Source: Streptomyces sp. H27-C3
Lineage (GTDB): Bacteria; Actinomycetota; Actinomycetes; Streptomycetales; Streptomycetaceae
Direction of reading: 5' to 3'
NCBI RefSeq assembly: GCF_030063415.1
Contig: NZ_JASITA010000011.1
Span: forward strand, 142,201 to 206,200
DNA length: 64,000 bases
Positions 1 through 9,460 of this stretch are shown here, in pieces (position 1 is the first letter of the stretch; the number at the start of each line of letters is the position of its first letter). Below the pieces are notes generated by a model, which was not told where the DNA came from, ran no database searches, and was given only the letters and a program-made list of their open reading frames with translations. The position numbers and the translations under genes are program-made.

Positions 1-55
1 ACCCTGGGCCTCCCTCGCGGTTCGAACAGATGTCGCGGTGCCAGAAAGGACGCGC

Positions 56-1654
56 GTGGTCACGGGAGGATTCGATGCCGCGCAACACCGGGTGCTGCGT
101 GCGGTGGTCAAGACGCTGGAAGACCCGGCCGGGCGGCTCATCAATGACAGCAGCCGGGATCTGTGGCGGCAGATGGTCCACCAGCACATCCTCGCCCTGA
201 CGCCCTCGGGCTTCAGCGTGGCGCGTCAGGAGTTCGTCAGTACGGTGTACGGCTGCGCCGTCGTCGAGGACGGCATGGACCGGCTGGTGGAAGCCACCTG
301 TCTGGTCACGCCCGTGCTCGAACCTGCACTACTCCTCCTGCTCGCCGAGTGGAAGGCCCGGCTGGCCTTTCCCGGGCCCGACTGGGAGCCGCTGCGTCAT
401 GTGCTGGACGTCGCCGTGGCCGAATTCGGAGCTCTGGTCGACCTGGCTACGGACGGCCTGGCTCCGCTGCCCGAGCACTGCGCCACCCCGTGGGAGGCCT
501 TCGTCCATCTCGCCGACCACAACGGTCGCCCCGGCGAGTTGCTGCCCGCGATGGCCTTCCTCGAATATGTGTCGCACTGTACGGAAGTGGCCGCTGGAAT
601 AGGGGAGTTGCGTACCTGGAACGACTACTTCGCCCAGCTGTGGGATCTGTCCGAACCGCTCGCGACGCTGCGGACCGGCCTCAGGGACAACGCCGGCCCG
701 GACGCCGAGCAGGCCGGCGACCAGGCCCCGGCCCCAGGCGGCTCGTCGAGACCGCTGATCCGGATATACGTCAAGGTGGAGCCGGACCGCACGCCGCACG
801 CCGGCGCGGGCAAACGGCGGCCCGTGCGGGCGCAGCGCTACTTCGTCTCGGCGTGCGTGAAGTACACGGATTCGAACGCGCTCCAGAGAGATCCCCATAC
901 GGAACCTGGAGAGCCGGTGACCAAGTCGCAACTTCCTCTGGTTGTGGCAGAGTTGCTCACACACATGACCCAGCTGCGTCACTCCCGAGCCGAGAACGCC
1001 GCCCTGGAGATCTTCCTGCCGGCGGAGTTGCTCACCGAGCCCGTGGAGTGGTGGGACCGCGATCCCTCGCTGGGTTTCCCGAACGCCCTGCTGAGCCGAT
1101 ACCGGGAGATCCTGCTGCACAGCCTGGAGCGCGTACAGCGACCCACCTTCCACAACGCGTGGCGGGCCCGATGGGCACACTGGCGGGCCGGCGAGGGCCC
1201 GGGGCAGATGTACGAGTGCGCGCCGGACACTCTGACGGACGCCGAACACCTCGCTCTGATGGACGCGAAGATCGGCCGCGACGACGACGTGGTCGGCATG
1301 GTGCTGAGCAGACCGCCGCACCGTGACAGCGAACTGGGTCTGCGCGAGCTCAGTCTCGCCCTGGACCTCGGCGTGCCGGTGGTGGTCTACCACCGCGCGG
1401 ATCCCGCGTCAGCGGCGTTCCGGAGCATTATTCGTGAAAGCTTGGCCAATGATGGCCTGGCGAGTCTTCCCGAACGTGCGCAACAGTGGAAGTCCGACCT
1501 TGTCGTCCGTACGACGGCCGTGACCGGAGCAAGCGCCGCACAGGACCGGGACGTTGACGCGATCCGGTCGATGAGCATGATCTGGGACGACCCCGAGCAT
1601 CTTCTCGAGGGCGGGCAGAACGCTCCCGCCACTTTCGTAGGGGGGACCGAGTGA
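56..1654 (+). CDS. VMAP-like adaptor protein (effector-associated domain plus VMAP-C-like region)
   Basis: About 532 residues. The N-terminal ~90 residues form a small helical domain resembling effector-associated domains (EADs), and the same pattern occurs at the C-terminus of the caspase at 9461-10564. From about residue 225 on, a beta-rich region contains LEIFLPAELLTEPVEWW, the hallmark of the C-terminal domain of vWA-MoxR-associated proteins (VMAP). In that family VMAP links a MoxR ATPase and a vWA sensor to an effector. The GTG at 56 is preferred over the GTG at 38 because AGAAAGGA lies five bases upstream. The stop overlaps the next start (GTGA), so the three plus-strand genes are probably translationally coupled. 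Family assignment is good; the role as adaptor is inferred. Confidence 0.75.
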   Translation: MVTGGFDAAQHRVLRAVVKTLEDPAGRLINDSSRDLWRQMVHQHILALTPSGFSVARQEFVSTVYGCAVVEDGMDRLVEATCLVTPVLEPALLLLLAEWKARLAFPGPDWEPLRHVLDVAVAEFGALVDLATDGLAPLPEHCATPWEAFVHLADHNGRPGELLPAMAFLEYVSHCTEVAAGIGELRTWNDYFAQLWDLSEPLATLRTGLRDNAGPDAEQAGDQAPAPGGSSRPLIRIYVKVEPDRTPHAGAGKRRPVRAQRYFVSACVKYTDSNALQRDPHTEPGEPVTKSQLPLVVAELLTHMTQLRHSRAENAALEIFLPAELLTEPVEWWDRDPSLGFPNALLSRYREILLHSLERVQRPTFHNAWRARWAHWRAGEGPGQMYECAPDTLTDAEHLALMDAKIGRDDDVVGMVLSRPPHRDSELGLRELSLALDLGVPVVVYHRADPASAAFRSIIRESLANDGLASLPERAQQWKSDLVVRTTAVTGASAAQDRDVDAIRSMSMIWDDPEHLLEGGQNAPATFVGGTE

Positions 1655-2691
1655 ACGCGGCGCACCAGGACGAGCAGCTCTACCGGGGCGCGGGGGAATC
1701 GTTACCCGACACGCCGTACGAGAAGCGCACCTGGCCGGAGGGTCCGCCCTGGCGCACCTTCCGCGGTGCGGTCACGATGCCCGAGCCGCCCGACGACGAC
1801 GAGGCGGACCGCCGGCTCGGCCCGCCCGGACGCCCCCGGGCCCCCCGCGCCGAGGAGGTGCGGCTGATCAACGCGGCGCTCCTGCTGCGCAGGCCGCTGC
1901 TCGTCACCGGCCGGCCGGGGGTGGGCAAGTCCGGCCTCGCGTACCGGATCGCCCGTGAGCTGCGGCTCGGGCGCGTACTGCACTGGCCGGTGACCAGCCG
2001 GACCACACTCGCCTCGGGGCTGTACGAGTACGACGCCATCGGGCGGGCGCAGGCCACCCAGGACGCCGCAGCGGGAACGGGACGGCCCGGCATCGGGAAC
2101 TACGTCCAACTGGGCCCGCTGGGTACCGGGATGCTCCCCCACAGGCTGCCGAGGGTCATCCTCATCGACGAGATCGACAAGTGCGACGCCGACCTGCCGA
2201 ACGACCTCCTGACCCTGTTCGAGGACGCGTGGTTCGAAGTGCCGCCACTCTTACGGGTGAAGCAGACGGAATCGACCGCCACCGTCCATACGGCTGACCC
2301 CGGGCACACCGCTGTGGTCGAGAACGGAGTGGTGACAGCACACACCTTTCCGGTCGTCGTCATGACCTCGAACGGTGAACGGGAGTTCCCCGAAGCATTC
2401 ATGCGGCGATGCCTGCGGCTCGACATTCCTGACCCGGACGCGGAGACATTGGCAGAACTGGTATCCGGGCATTTCGGTAATCTCCTCAGCGGGAGCCAGG
2501 AGGCGCTGATCCAGGATTTCCTCCGGCGCAGCTCACAGGTGGGCGGACTGGCCGCCGATCAGTTGCTGAATGCGGCCCACTTGGCGACATCGGGTCTCTA
2601 CCTCCAGGACGGAGGAGATGTCACCGAGTGGCAATCGGTTCTCGCCGCTATTTGGCATCCCCTGGGCGCTGAAGGGGCGGACACGGCGTGA
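1651..2691 (+). CDS. MoxR-family AAA+ ATPase
   Basis: 346 residues. Walker A GRPGVGKS is at residues 87-94, Walker B ILIDEID near 169-175, and sensor-1 is in VVVMTSNGEREFPEAFMRRC. The DEID box followed by KCDADLPNDLLTLFEDAWFEVP is typical of MoxR proteins, which remodel partner proteins together with vWA-domain proteins. The GTG start overlaps the stop of the VMAP gene, and its own stop overlaps the start of the next gene (GTGA at both junctions). In VMAP-type systems this ATPase is thought to sit between sensor and effector; that role is inferred from context. Confidence 0.85.
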   Translation: MNAAHQDEQLYRGAGESLPDTPYEKRTWPEGPPWRTFRGAVTMPEPPDDDEADRRLGPPGRPRAPRAEEVRLINAALLLRRPLLVTGRPGVGKSGLAYRIARELRLGRVLHWPVTSRTTLASGLYEYDAIGRAQATQDAAAGTGRPGIGNYVQLGPLGTGMLPHRLPRVILIDEIDKCDADLPNDLLTLFEDAWFEVPPLLRVKQTESTATVHTADPGHTAVVENGVVTAHTFPVVVMTSNGEREFPEAFMRRCLRLDIPDPDAETLAELVSGHFGNLLSGSQEALIQDFLRRSSQVGGLAADQLLNAAHLATSGLYLQDGGDVTEWQSVLAAIWHPLGAEGADTA

Positions 2692-5600
2692 CCGGTCAGG
2701 AGCCGGCGGCGAGGGACGCCGGCGCTCAGCGCCGACGGGACGGGCCGACGCCCCCGCCCGATGGCCGGCGTCTGCCCCTGAGTGACTTGTACGCCTGGGA
2801 AGTGGCCGACGCCCTGTGGCTCGCGGCGCGCCACCCCTGGCTGGCCGACGGGCCGCCTCCGGTGGCGGGGGAACGCGCCGAAGGCACAGAACTGCCGCCC
2901 GCGGCCGCGCGGGAGGACAGCAGCGCCGACGCCGGTCCGGAGCACGCGCGTGCTCCGGGGCGACCGGAGGGGAGCGGGGAGAGCGAGCGGCCACCGTACC
3001 GGCCGCCTGCCCCCGCAGCGTCGCACGCCGAAACGGGGGCACGGGACACGCCGGGCCCGGAGGAGCCCGTTCGGCCACGACCGCAGGTGCCGGCCGGCCT
3101 CCCCGTCGCCCGGGCCACCGGCACGGTCCGGCGCGGCGCACCCGGCCATCGGAGCCTGGGCCGCGCGCTGCGTCCGCTGCGGGCCTTCGCCGCCTCGGCC
3201 CACTCGCACATCGTCGACGAGGCGGCGACCGCGGAGCGGATCGCCCTCGCCCCGCGTCTGCCGCCCGTGCTCGTACCCGAGCCGGAGCGGCTGCGCAGCG
3301 CCGTGCTCGTGGTGGACGACGCCCCTCACATGGCCCTGTGGCGGCCCGCCGTGCAGCAGTTCCGGTCACTCCTGAGTCAGTACGGCGGGCTGCGCGACGT
3401 ACAGATGAGGACGCTCGACACTTCGGACGCCTCGCGCGCACTCCTGCGCGTGTCCGCGACGTCCCGGCCGCAGCCGCCGCGGAGCCTGGTCGAGCCGGCG
3501 GGTCGGCGGATCGTATTCCTGCTGACGGACGGGGCCGCGCCCGCGTGGCGCTCGGGGGCCGCTCAGCGGCTGGCCGCGCTGTGGGGGAAATTCCAGCCAG
3601 TGGTCGTGTTGCAGGTGCTGCCGCAGCGGCTGTGGCCCAGTACGGGGCTGTTCCCTGTGCGAGTGAGGCTGCGCGCCCAGGGGCCCTGCTCGGCGAACGG
3701 GCAGGCGCGGTGGGAGGCGGCCGAGCCGCTTGCCGCGTCGCTGCTGCCCGGTTCGCCGGGGCACGTCGTGCCCGTCCCGGTGCTGGAGCTGGGCGCCGAG
3801 TGGCTCGGCCCGTGGGCCCGGTTCGTCTCCGGTACCTCCCCGCGCTGGGCGGACATGGCCGCGGTCCTGACCACTACCCGTCCGCTTCCGCCATTCCCAC
3901 CGCCCCCGGCCTCGGGGGCCACCGCGGCCGAGCTGGTCGCCCGGTTCCGCACCAGGGCATCAATGGACGCGTTCGCGCTGGCCACACGCCTGGCCGCGGT
4001 CCAGCTCGATGTGGAGACCATGACGGAGGTGACGCGTCAGATCATGCCGCGCGCCTCCCGGGCCCATCTGGCCGAGCTGCTGATCAGTCCGCTGGTCGAA
4101 CCACTGCCCGGCTGTGACGGGAGTTCTTATGTATTTGTCGACGGCGCCCGTGAGGAGTTACTCGCCTCCGGCAGCAGAACCGCAACGGAACAGACACTGA
4201 GGAAGGCTGCCGAATTCCTGGCACCGCACAACGAGGCGGCTCGAGAATTCCTCCGATATCTCCACGGATCCAGTAACTCGCCCCATCATGACGACGCGCT
4301 GTCGGCAGTCGAATCGACGACAGAAAATCTTCGGTTCCGGCAGGCGGAGCACGCAGCGCTGCAGGCGATTTCCGGGGCTCATCTGCACCGCGCCCGCAGG
4401 CTCGGCGAGCACATCGGGACCGACCGGCCGACAGCTTCGAACACGCCTGAGGTCCCGCGTCGGGAAACCCCCCCGCGTGATCGCAGCGATGAGACACTCC
4501 CCGACGACACCACCCCCAAGTCTGGAGGCCCACCAGTGAGTACGGTCCCCGCCCCGGCGCAGAGCCAGGCTCAGCCGTCCCCGGCCGGAGGCGGTGCGCG
4601 ACCGGCCATGCCCGCCGTCTGGGGCAACATGCCACCCAGGAACCTTGTCTTCACCGGGCGTGAAGAGTTGCTTGTCAGCCTGGAATGCGGCCTGCGTGAG
4701 GGGCCGACCGCCGTACTCCCGCACGCGCTCCACGGAATGGGCGGTGTCGGAAAATCGCAACTCGCTCTGGAGTACGTATACCGGCACGCCGCCGAATATG
4801 AGGTGGTCTGCTGGATTCCCGCCGAGCGCCCCACCCAAATTCAGCAGGCGTTCGTGGAACTGGCCCGGCGGCTACACCTGCCGGTGAGCTCCGAGGCGAT
4901 TACCGCCGTCCCCGCCGTCCTGGAGGCGCTGCGCACGGGAAACCCGTACGGAAAGTGGCTACTGGTGTTCGACAACGCCGAAAGTCCGGGAGCCGTGCAG
5001 GAATACTTCCCGAGCACCCCCGAGGGGGGACCGGTAGGCTCCGTAATCGTGACATCGCGCAATCCCCAGTGGAACACCCTGGCCCATCCGTTGGAAGTCG
5101 ATGTGTTCGAGCGCCGGGAGAGCATTCAGCTGCTCCGGCGACGAAATCCCGACCTGTCCACCGAGGACGCGGACATGCTCGCCGCGGTCCTCGGCGACCT
5201 CCCGCTCGCGGTGGAGCAAGCGTCGGCGTGGCGTGCCGAGACCGGCATGCCCCCGGCCGAATATCTGAGGGTGTTCGAAGAAAAGAGCGCCGAGCTGATG
5301 GCGGTGTCGCCGCCCACCCAGTACGAGAAGACGGTCGCCACCGCGTGGAACGTCTCCCTCGACCACGTCGAGGGCAAGAACGCCGGGGCGATCCAACTGC
5401 TGGAACTGTGCGCCTACTTCGCACCGGAGCCGGTCTCCCGACAGTTCTTCTCCAACGCCGTCTCAGAGCCGATCGCCCGGGAACTGGACCGGATTTTCAC
5501 CGACCCGATCCGCCTGAGCCGGGCCATCCGCGAGATCAGCCGTTACTCCCTGGCGAAGATCGACCACCGCACCAACTCGATTCAGATGCACCGGCTGGTC

Positions 5601-7100
5601 CAGGCCGTGCTCGAAGCGCGCATGTCGGAGGAGCAGCGCCACACGTTCCGCCACGGCGCCCATCTGCTGCTGGCCGCCAACGCTCCCAGCGACCCGCGTG
5701 CCCCGCAGAACTGGGGCCGCTTCGGCGAGCTCTATCCCCACGTCATCGCCTCCCGCGCCGCACTGTCGCCCAACCGCAATGTTCGCCAGATGGTCTACAA
5801 CGTCGCGGAATACCTCTTCTACTGGGGTGACCACGAGGCCGCGCTGCAGTTCGCCGGGGAAACCTACGAGCACTGGTGCCGGCTCTTCGGGGAGGACGAT
5901 CAGCAGACCCTGATTCTCGGTCGGCATGTGCGCTTCATCATGTGGACGATGGGGCACTACCAGGAGGCCGCGGCCCTCGGCGAGCGGATGCTCGCCAAAC
6001 TGGAGGACGCCGGGCCGGACCTGGAGGAGGAGTACCTGCGTGTCAAGGGCCAGGTGTCCGGCGACCGCAGAGCACGCGGGGACTTCCGCGGCGCCTTGCA
6101 GTTCGACGAGGAGGTCTACGCCCGGGCGGTCAGATCGTATGGTGACGAGGACCCCGAGACGCTCCTCCATGCGCACAACCTCGCGGTGACCCGGAGGGGC
6201 AACGGTCTCTTCCGCGAGGCGCGGGACCTGGACGAGGCGAGCTGGCGCACCAAGGTACAGATGTTCGGTGCGGACGCGCCCACCACGCTCAACTCCGAGG
6301 TCTCCCTCACCCTGGACCGGCAGGAACTCGGCGAGTACGCCGAATCGGAGAAGGCGTGCGAGGAAGCGGTCGACACGTTCCGCGAGACCTTCGGCGACCT
6401 GCACCCCTCGACCCTGCGGGCCGTGGCGCGCCTGGGCGTGGCCCAGCGCAAGGCCGGCCACCACCTGGACGCTCAGGCAAACACCAACATCGCCAGGGAC
6501 GCGCTCATCAACCGGTACGGCGAGCGCAGCCCGGACGGACTACAGACGTCCTTGAACCTCTCCATCGACCTGCGGCAGAACGGCGACCTGCAGGAGGCGC
6601 TGAAAATTGGAGAGCGGACCAGGACGCTCTACGCCGAGGTCTTCGGCAAGGACCATCCCCACACCGTGGCGGCCGACGGCAACCTGGCCATCACGCTGCG
6701 GCTGGTCGACCGGGTGGACCAGGCACGCAAGCTGAACGAGTCCGCGCTGGCCCGCTTCCGGGGTCCGCTCGGCGACACGCATCCACACACTCTCATCTGC
6801 GCGATCAATCTGGCCAACGACCTCTTCGCCCAGGGCGAGGCGGCCGCCGCACTCGAACTCGATCAGGCAACGCTGCCAGGGGTGACCGAGGCGCTGGGCG
6901 AGGGGCACCCCACCGTGCTGGTCCTGCGCAGCAACACGGCTTGCGATCTGCGGGCGTTGGGGCGGACCGGCGAAGCCGAAGAACTGCACCGCAGCGCGGT
7001 CGACGACATCGTGGCGAAGCTGGGCGACGACCACCCGGCCTACCGAGACACACTCGCCTGGCGCCGGGCCAACTGCGACATCGACCCGATGCCGATCTAG
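2688..7100 (+). CDS. fxsT: SAV_2336/vWA-like, NB-ARC, TPR multidomain protein (FxsT-like)
   Basis: 1470 residues. The N-terminal LPLSDLYAWEVADALWLA segment is typical of SAV_2336-related proteins. A vWA-like fold follows (~200-420); its metal motif is degenerate, reading VVDDAPHM instead of DxSxS. A low-complexity linker (~590-645) precedes an NB-ARC NTPase with P-loop GMGGVGKSQ at ~683-691 and Walker B LLVFDN near 758. About a dozen TPRs with the spaced G-D-x-HP-x-TL signature fill ~1000-1460. This layout matches the TPR protein annotated in FxSxx-COOH systems. It probably senses a signal through the TPRs and uses the NB-ARC switch. The three genes 56-7100 form one operon ending at a strong hairpin. 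The symbol rests on architecture only. Confidence 0.75.
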   Translation: MTGQEPAARDAGAQRRRDGPTPPPDGRRLPLSDLYAWEVADALWLAARHPWLADGPPPVAGERAEGTELPPAAAREDSSADAGPEHARAPGRPEGSGESERPPYRPPAPAASHAETGARDTPGPEEPVRPRPQVPAGLPVARATGTVRRGAPGHRSLGRALRPLRAFAASAHSHIVDEAATAERIALAPRLPPVLVPEPERLRSAVLVVDDAPHMALWRPAVQQFRSLLSQYGGLRDVQMRTLDTSDASRALLRVSATSRPQPPRSLVEPAGRRIVFLLTDGAAPAWRSGAAQRLAALWGKFQPVVVLQVLPQRLWPSTGLFPVRVRLRAQGPCSANGQARWEAAEPLAASLLPGSPGHVVPVPVLELGAEWLGPWARFVSGTSPRWADMAAVLTTTRPLPPFPPPPASGATAAELVARFRTRASMDAFALATRLAAVQLDVETMTEVTRQIMPRASRAHLAELLISPLVEPLPGCDGSSYVFVDGAREELLASGSRTATEQTLRKAAEFLAPHNEAAREFLRYLHGSSNSPHHDDALSAVESTTENLRFRQAEHAALQAISGAHLHRARRLGEHIGTDRPTASNTPEVPRRETPPRDRSDETLPDDTTPKSGGPPVSTVPAPAQSQAQPSPAGGGARPAMPAVWGNMPPRNLVFTGREELLVSLECGLREGPTAVLPHALHGMGGVGKSQLALEYVYRHAAEYEVVCWIPAERPTQIQQAFVELARRLHLPVSSEAITAVPAVLEALRTGNPYGKWLLVFDNAESPGAVQEYFPSTPEGGPVGSVIVTSRNPQWNTLAHPLEVDVFERRESIQLLRRRNPDLSTEDADMLAAVLGDLPLAVEQASAWRAETGMPPAEYLRVFEEKSAELMAVSPPTQYEKTVATAWNVSLDHVEGKNAGAIQLLELCAYFAPEPVSRQFFSNAVSEPIARELDRIFTDPIRLSRAIREISRYSLAKIDHRTNSIQMHRLVQAVLEARMSEEQRHTFRHGAHLLLAANAPSDPRAPQNWGRFGELYPHVIASRAALSPNRNVRQMVYNVAEYLFYWGDHEAALQFAGETYEHWCRLFGEDDQQTLILGRHVRFIMWTMGHYQEAAALGERMLAKLEDAGPDLEEEYLRVKGQVSGDRRARGDFRGALQFDEEVYARAVRSYGDEDPETLLHAHNLAVTRRGNGLFREARDLDEASWRTKVQMFGADAPTTLNSEVSLTLDRQELGEYAESEKACEEAVDTFRETFGDLHPSTLRAVARLGVAQRKAGHHLDAQANTNIARDALINRYGERSPDGLQTSLNLSIDLRQNGDLQEALKIGERTRTLYAEVFGKDHPHTVAADGNLAITLRLVDRVDQARKLNESALARFRGPLGDTHPHTLICAINLANDLFAQGEAAAALELDQATLPGVTEALGEGHPTVLVLRSNTACDLRALGRTGEAEELHRSAVDDIVAKLGDDHPAYRDTLAWRRANCDIDPMPI

Positions 7101-7124
7101 CGGCCGCGGCGCCAAGCCGGCGCC

Positions 7125-7153
7125 GCGCGGTTCGGCCGCACACCGAACCGCGC
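7125..7153. terminator. Bidirectional hairpin terminator
   Basis: Perfect 11-bp stem, GCGCGGTTCGG (7125-7135) and CCGAACCGCGC (7143-7153), with a 7-base loop. It lies between two convergent operons and can serve both strands. Confidence 0.8.
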
Positions 7154-7194
7154 GCCGTCATGGCAGATGCTCGCCATGGGACGGCTGGGCCGGG

Positions 7195-9087
7195 TCACGC
7201 CCGACCCAGCCAGCGCGCGAGGTCGACGGGGTCCGGCGGCCTCCCCACGGTCCGCCGCACGGTGCGGTGAACCGCCGCGACCAACTCCGGCGCGGCCGTC
7301 AGTGCCCGCACCGCCTCCGGCGCGCGCCCGGCGTCCGCGAGGACAAGCCGCAGCCCGGACCAGGCCCCGGGCGACGCCGGATCGCCGCTGATGTCCCGTA
7401 CGTAGCAGGGCAGTGCCGCGGCGAAATCGCCGCAGGCCCAGAGCAGATCCGCGGGGGTGGCTCCGGCGACCCCGGCAACGGTGTCGCCGGGGCTGTCCCC
7501 CATCTTGTCGAGCGCCGCCGGGTCCGTGAGACCGATGCGTACCAGCATGGCGCGGGCATCCAGATGCCGCGCCGTCGATGACCTGGTCGGCGGCCGAGGG
7601 CGTGAGATGAGCGCGGGTGGACGTTCCCGGGCCGCGCACCACGCCGCCGACAGCCGTGCCACGGCGTCGGGCGGGGGCGGCACATGGGCAAGCCGCCAGG
7701 CCGCCCGGTGATCGGCGGCCATCCGGTGGGCCATCGCCTCCTCGGGGCCTTCTCCGGAGCGGTCGCGCCGTCGGCTCACGGCGTCCAGCAGGTCGTGGAG
7801 GGCCTCCCGGCCCAGCTCGGTCACTGCGGGGTCGGCTGCCAGCTCCGGCAGGACCCGCGCCAACTGGCTTTGCCACAGGGCGGTTTCGAACCGGGCGAGC
7901 GCGATGTCCGGCTCTCCCGGGCATCGTGCGCGGGCGCGCCAGAACCGCGCCACGGCCGCGAAGGCGTATGCGCCCTGGAGCATCCCGCCGAGCGGCCTGG
8001 GGTCGTCACGCCAGGGCGCGTAATAGAGCCGCACGGGCTGCTCGGCCCGCGGCGGTCCGCCGTCCTCCGGGGCCTGCGGCTCCTCGTGCAGCGGGTACAG
8101 GTGCATCAACGCGCTGAGTTTGCTGTGCTGAAGTTCGTGCACGAGTGTGGCCGCCCAGACGGTCACGGAGTCGGACATGGAGGACGCGAAGCCTCCGACA
8201 CCGTGTCCGCTGCTGACGCTGCGCACCCGGAAACGTTCGTGGGCGGGCATCGGCTGCACGGAGCGCAGGAGCACATCGGCGGCGGCGGCGGTCGGCGGAT
8301 CGGCGGCGCTCACCAGGGCGTACGCCGCCTGGAGCAGCCCACTCCAGGCGGTGTAGGCGCTGTGAGTGAGCCGCTCGGGCGCGCCGTCCGGCAGTGGCGC
8401 TATCCGGTGGCGGCCCAGGTCGTCCAGCACGATCCGGGCCGTCCCGCCGACGGTCAGGGCCAGTCGGCGCTGCGGAGTCCAGCCGGATGCCGGGTGCTCC
8501 GGGAGCGTGGGAAGGCGCAGGTGTCCGTACCCGCCGGTGAGGTGCAGCCGGCCGTGGATCGCCCGCGACTCGACCGCGGTCCACGCGGTGCGGTGCCGGT
8601 GCGCCGAGGGGAGACAGGCGGTTCCCAGCGTGGGCAGCCAGACCCTGCCGCCGTGGGCGGGTACGGGGAAAGCGAAGGTGAGGCCCGCGCGGGCCGCGGC
8701 GACGGCGGCCAGCGTGTGCAGGTGACCGATCTCGGCCCACAGCGGGGTGCTTTCACCGCCGGGCGCACGCAGCCGGGTCAGCAGGCGGGTCAGCCACAGT
8801 CCGGTCTCCGGAAGGAGGACGAGCTCTTCGACTACCTCCGGGCTCTGCCGCTGCGCGGCGGCGAGCAGGTCCCAGGCCCGCTCGGGGGCCGGGAGGGGAC
8901 TGGACAACCCGGCGAAGGGGCTGACGGCGTCCATCAGTAAATCGAACAGGAGGAGACGGTGGCTGAACTCGGCGCGTGCCAGTGCGGCGAGCGTGGCCCG
9001 GCCGGCGTCGCCGCGGGCCAGTTCGCGGAATTGCTGATGCGTCAGTGAATGCTGCGCCTGAGCGGCGTGCCGTGAGTCAGGGCGCAT
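7195..9087 (-). CDS. HExxH-type peptide beta-hydroxylase-like protein
   Basis: 630 residues. The N-terminal pattern (LTHQQFRELARGDAG...LAALARAEFSHRLLL) and the HELQH motif at residues 317-321, followed by LYYAPWRDDPRP and LLQGAYAFA-like segments, match the 2-oxoglutarate HExxH peptide hydroxylases that are fused to or accompany FxsB radical-SAM enzymes. Here the domain stands alone. ATG 9087 is preceded by AGAGGGAG. It lies 57 bp downstream of the FxsA-like peptide gene on the same strand, so the peptide is the probable substrate. The C-terminal ~100 residues contain TPR-like helices. The fold assignment is good; the substrate is inferred. Confidence 0.72.
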   Translation of the reverse strand: MRPDSRHAAQAQHSLTHQQFRELARGDAGRATLAALARAEFSHRLLLFDLLMDAVSPFAGLSSPLPAPERAWDLLAAAQRQSPEVVEELVLLPETGLWLTRLLTRLRAPGGESTPLWAEIGHLHTLAAVAAARAGLTFAFPVPAHGGRVWLPTLGTACLPSAHRHRTAWTAVESRAIHGRLHLTGGYGHLRLPTLPEHPASGWTPQRRLALTVGGTARIVLDDLGRHRIAPLPDGAPERLTHSAYTAWSGLLQAAYALVSAADPPTAAAADVLLRSVQPMPAHERFRVRSVSSGHGVGGFASSMSDSVTVWAATLVHELQHSKLSALMHLYPLHEEPQAPEDGGPPRAEQPVRLYYAPWRDDPRPLGGMLQGAYAFAAVARFWRARARCPGEPDIALARFETALWQSQLARVLPELAADPAVTELGREALHDLLDAVSRRRDRSGEGPEEAMAHRMAADHRAAWRLAHVPPPPDAVARLSAAWCAARERPPALISRPRPPTRSSTARHLDARAMLVRIGLTDPAALDKMGDSPGDTVAGVAGATPADLLWACGDFAAALPCYVRDISGDPASPGAWSGLRLVLADAGRAPEAVRALTAAPELVAAVHRTVRRTVGRPPDPVDLARWLGRA

Positions 9088-9144
9088 ACACTCCCTCTGC
9101 GTTGGCCGGACCGGGACGGCCGGATCGGGGACGGGCAGGGATTG

Positions 9145-9324
9145 TCAGACGGTCCAGCTGTTCTCCCCGCCGGCAGATACGCTCCTGGCCGACCGCCCGA
9201 CGTCCTCCAGCAGCCGCCGCTTGGCAGGTGTTCTGGTGTTGTCGGACCGGGCGCGCAGCGCCTCAAGGGATGTGCCCGTGAGATCGGGCAGATCCGATGT
9301 GATGGCGCTTTCCGGCTTTTCCAC
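9145..9324 (-). CDS. FxsA-like RiPP precursor peptide, divergent C-terminus
   Basis: 59 residues. GTG 9324 is chosen because GGGGGAGG lies ten bases upstream. The leader contains SDLPDLTGTSLEALRA, close to the conserved leader of FxSxx-COOH precursors (LPDL followed by L-x-x-L). The expected C-terminal F-x-S-x-x is replaced by E-N-S-W-T-V, which places one aromatic residue (Trp) three from the end. It is encoded immediately upstream of the HExxH hydroxylase gene and downstream of the caspase gene. No radical-SAM cyclophane synthase is found in the window, so the modification may be hydroxylation alone or may need an enzyme outside it. Recognition rests on leader similarity and neighbours. Confidence 0.6.
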   Translation of the reverse strand: MEKPESAITSDLPDLTGTSLEALRARSDNTRTPAKRRLLEDVGRSARSVSAGGENSWTV

Positions 9325-9460
9325 TGCCGTGAGACCTCCCCCGAGTCGTGCGGTGTTCGATCCGTCCTTACATGATGTCCTAAGCACGCACTGCTGGAAA
9401 CATGCTCAACCGGTCAGCCTCAGGGGTTCTACGAGCTTCGGATGGCTGAATCACGAAGCG

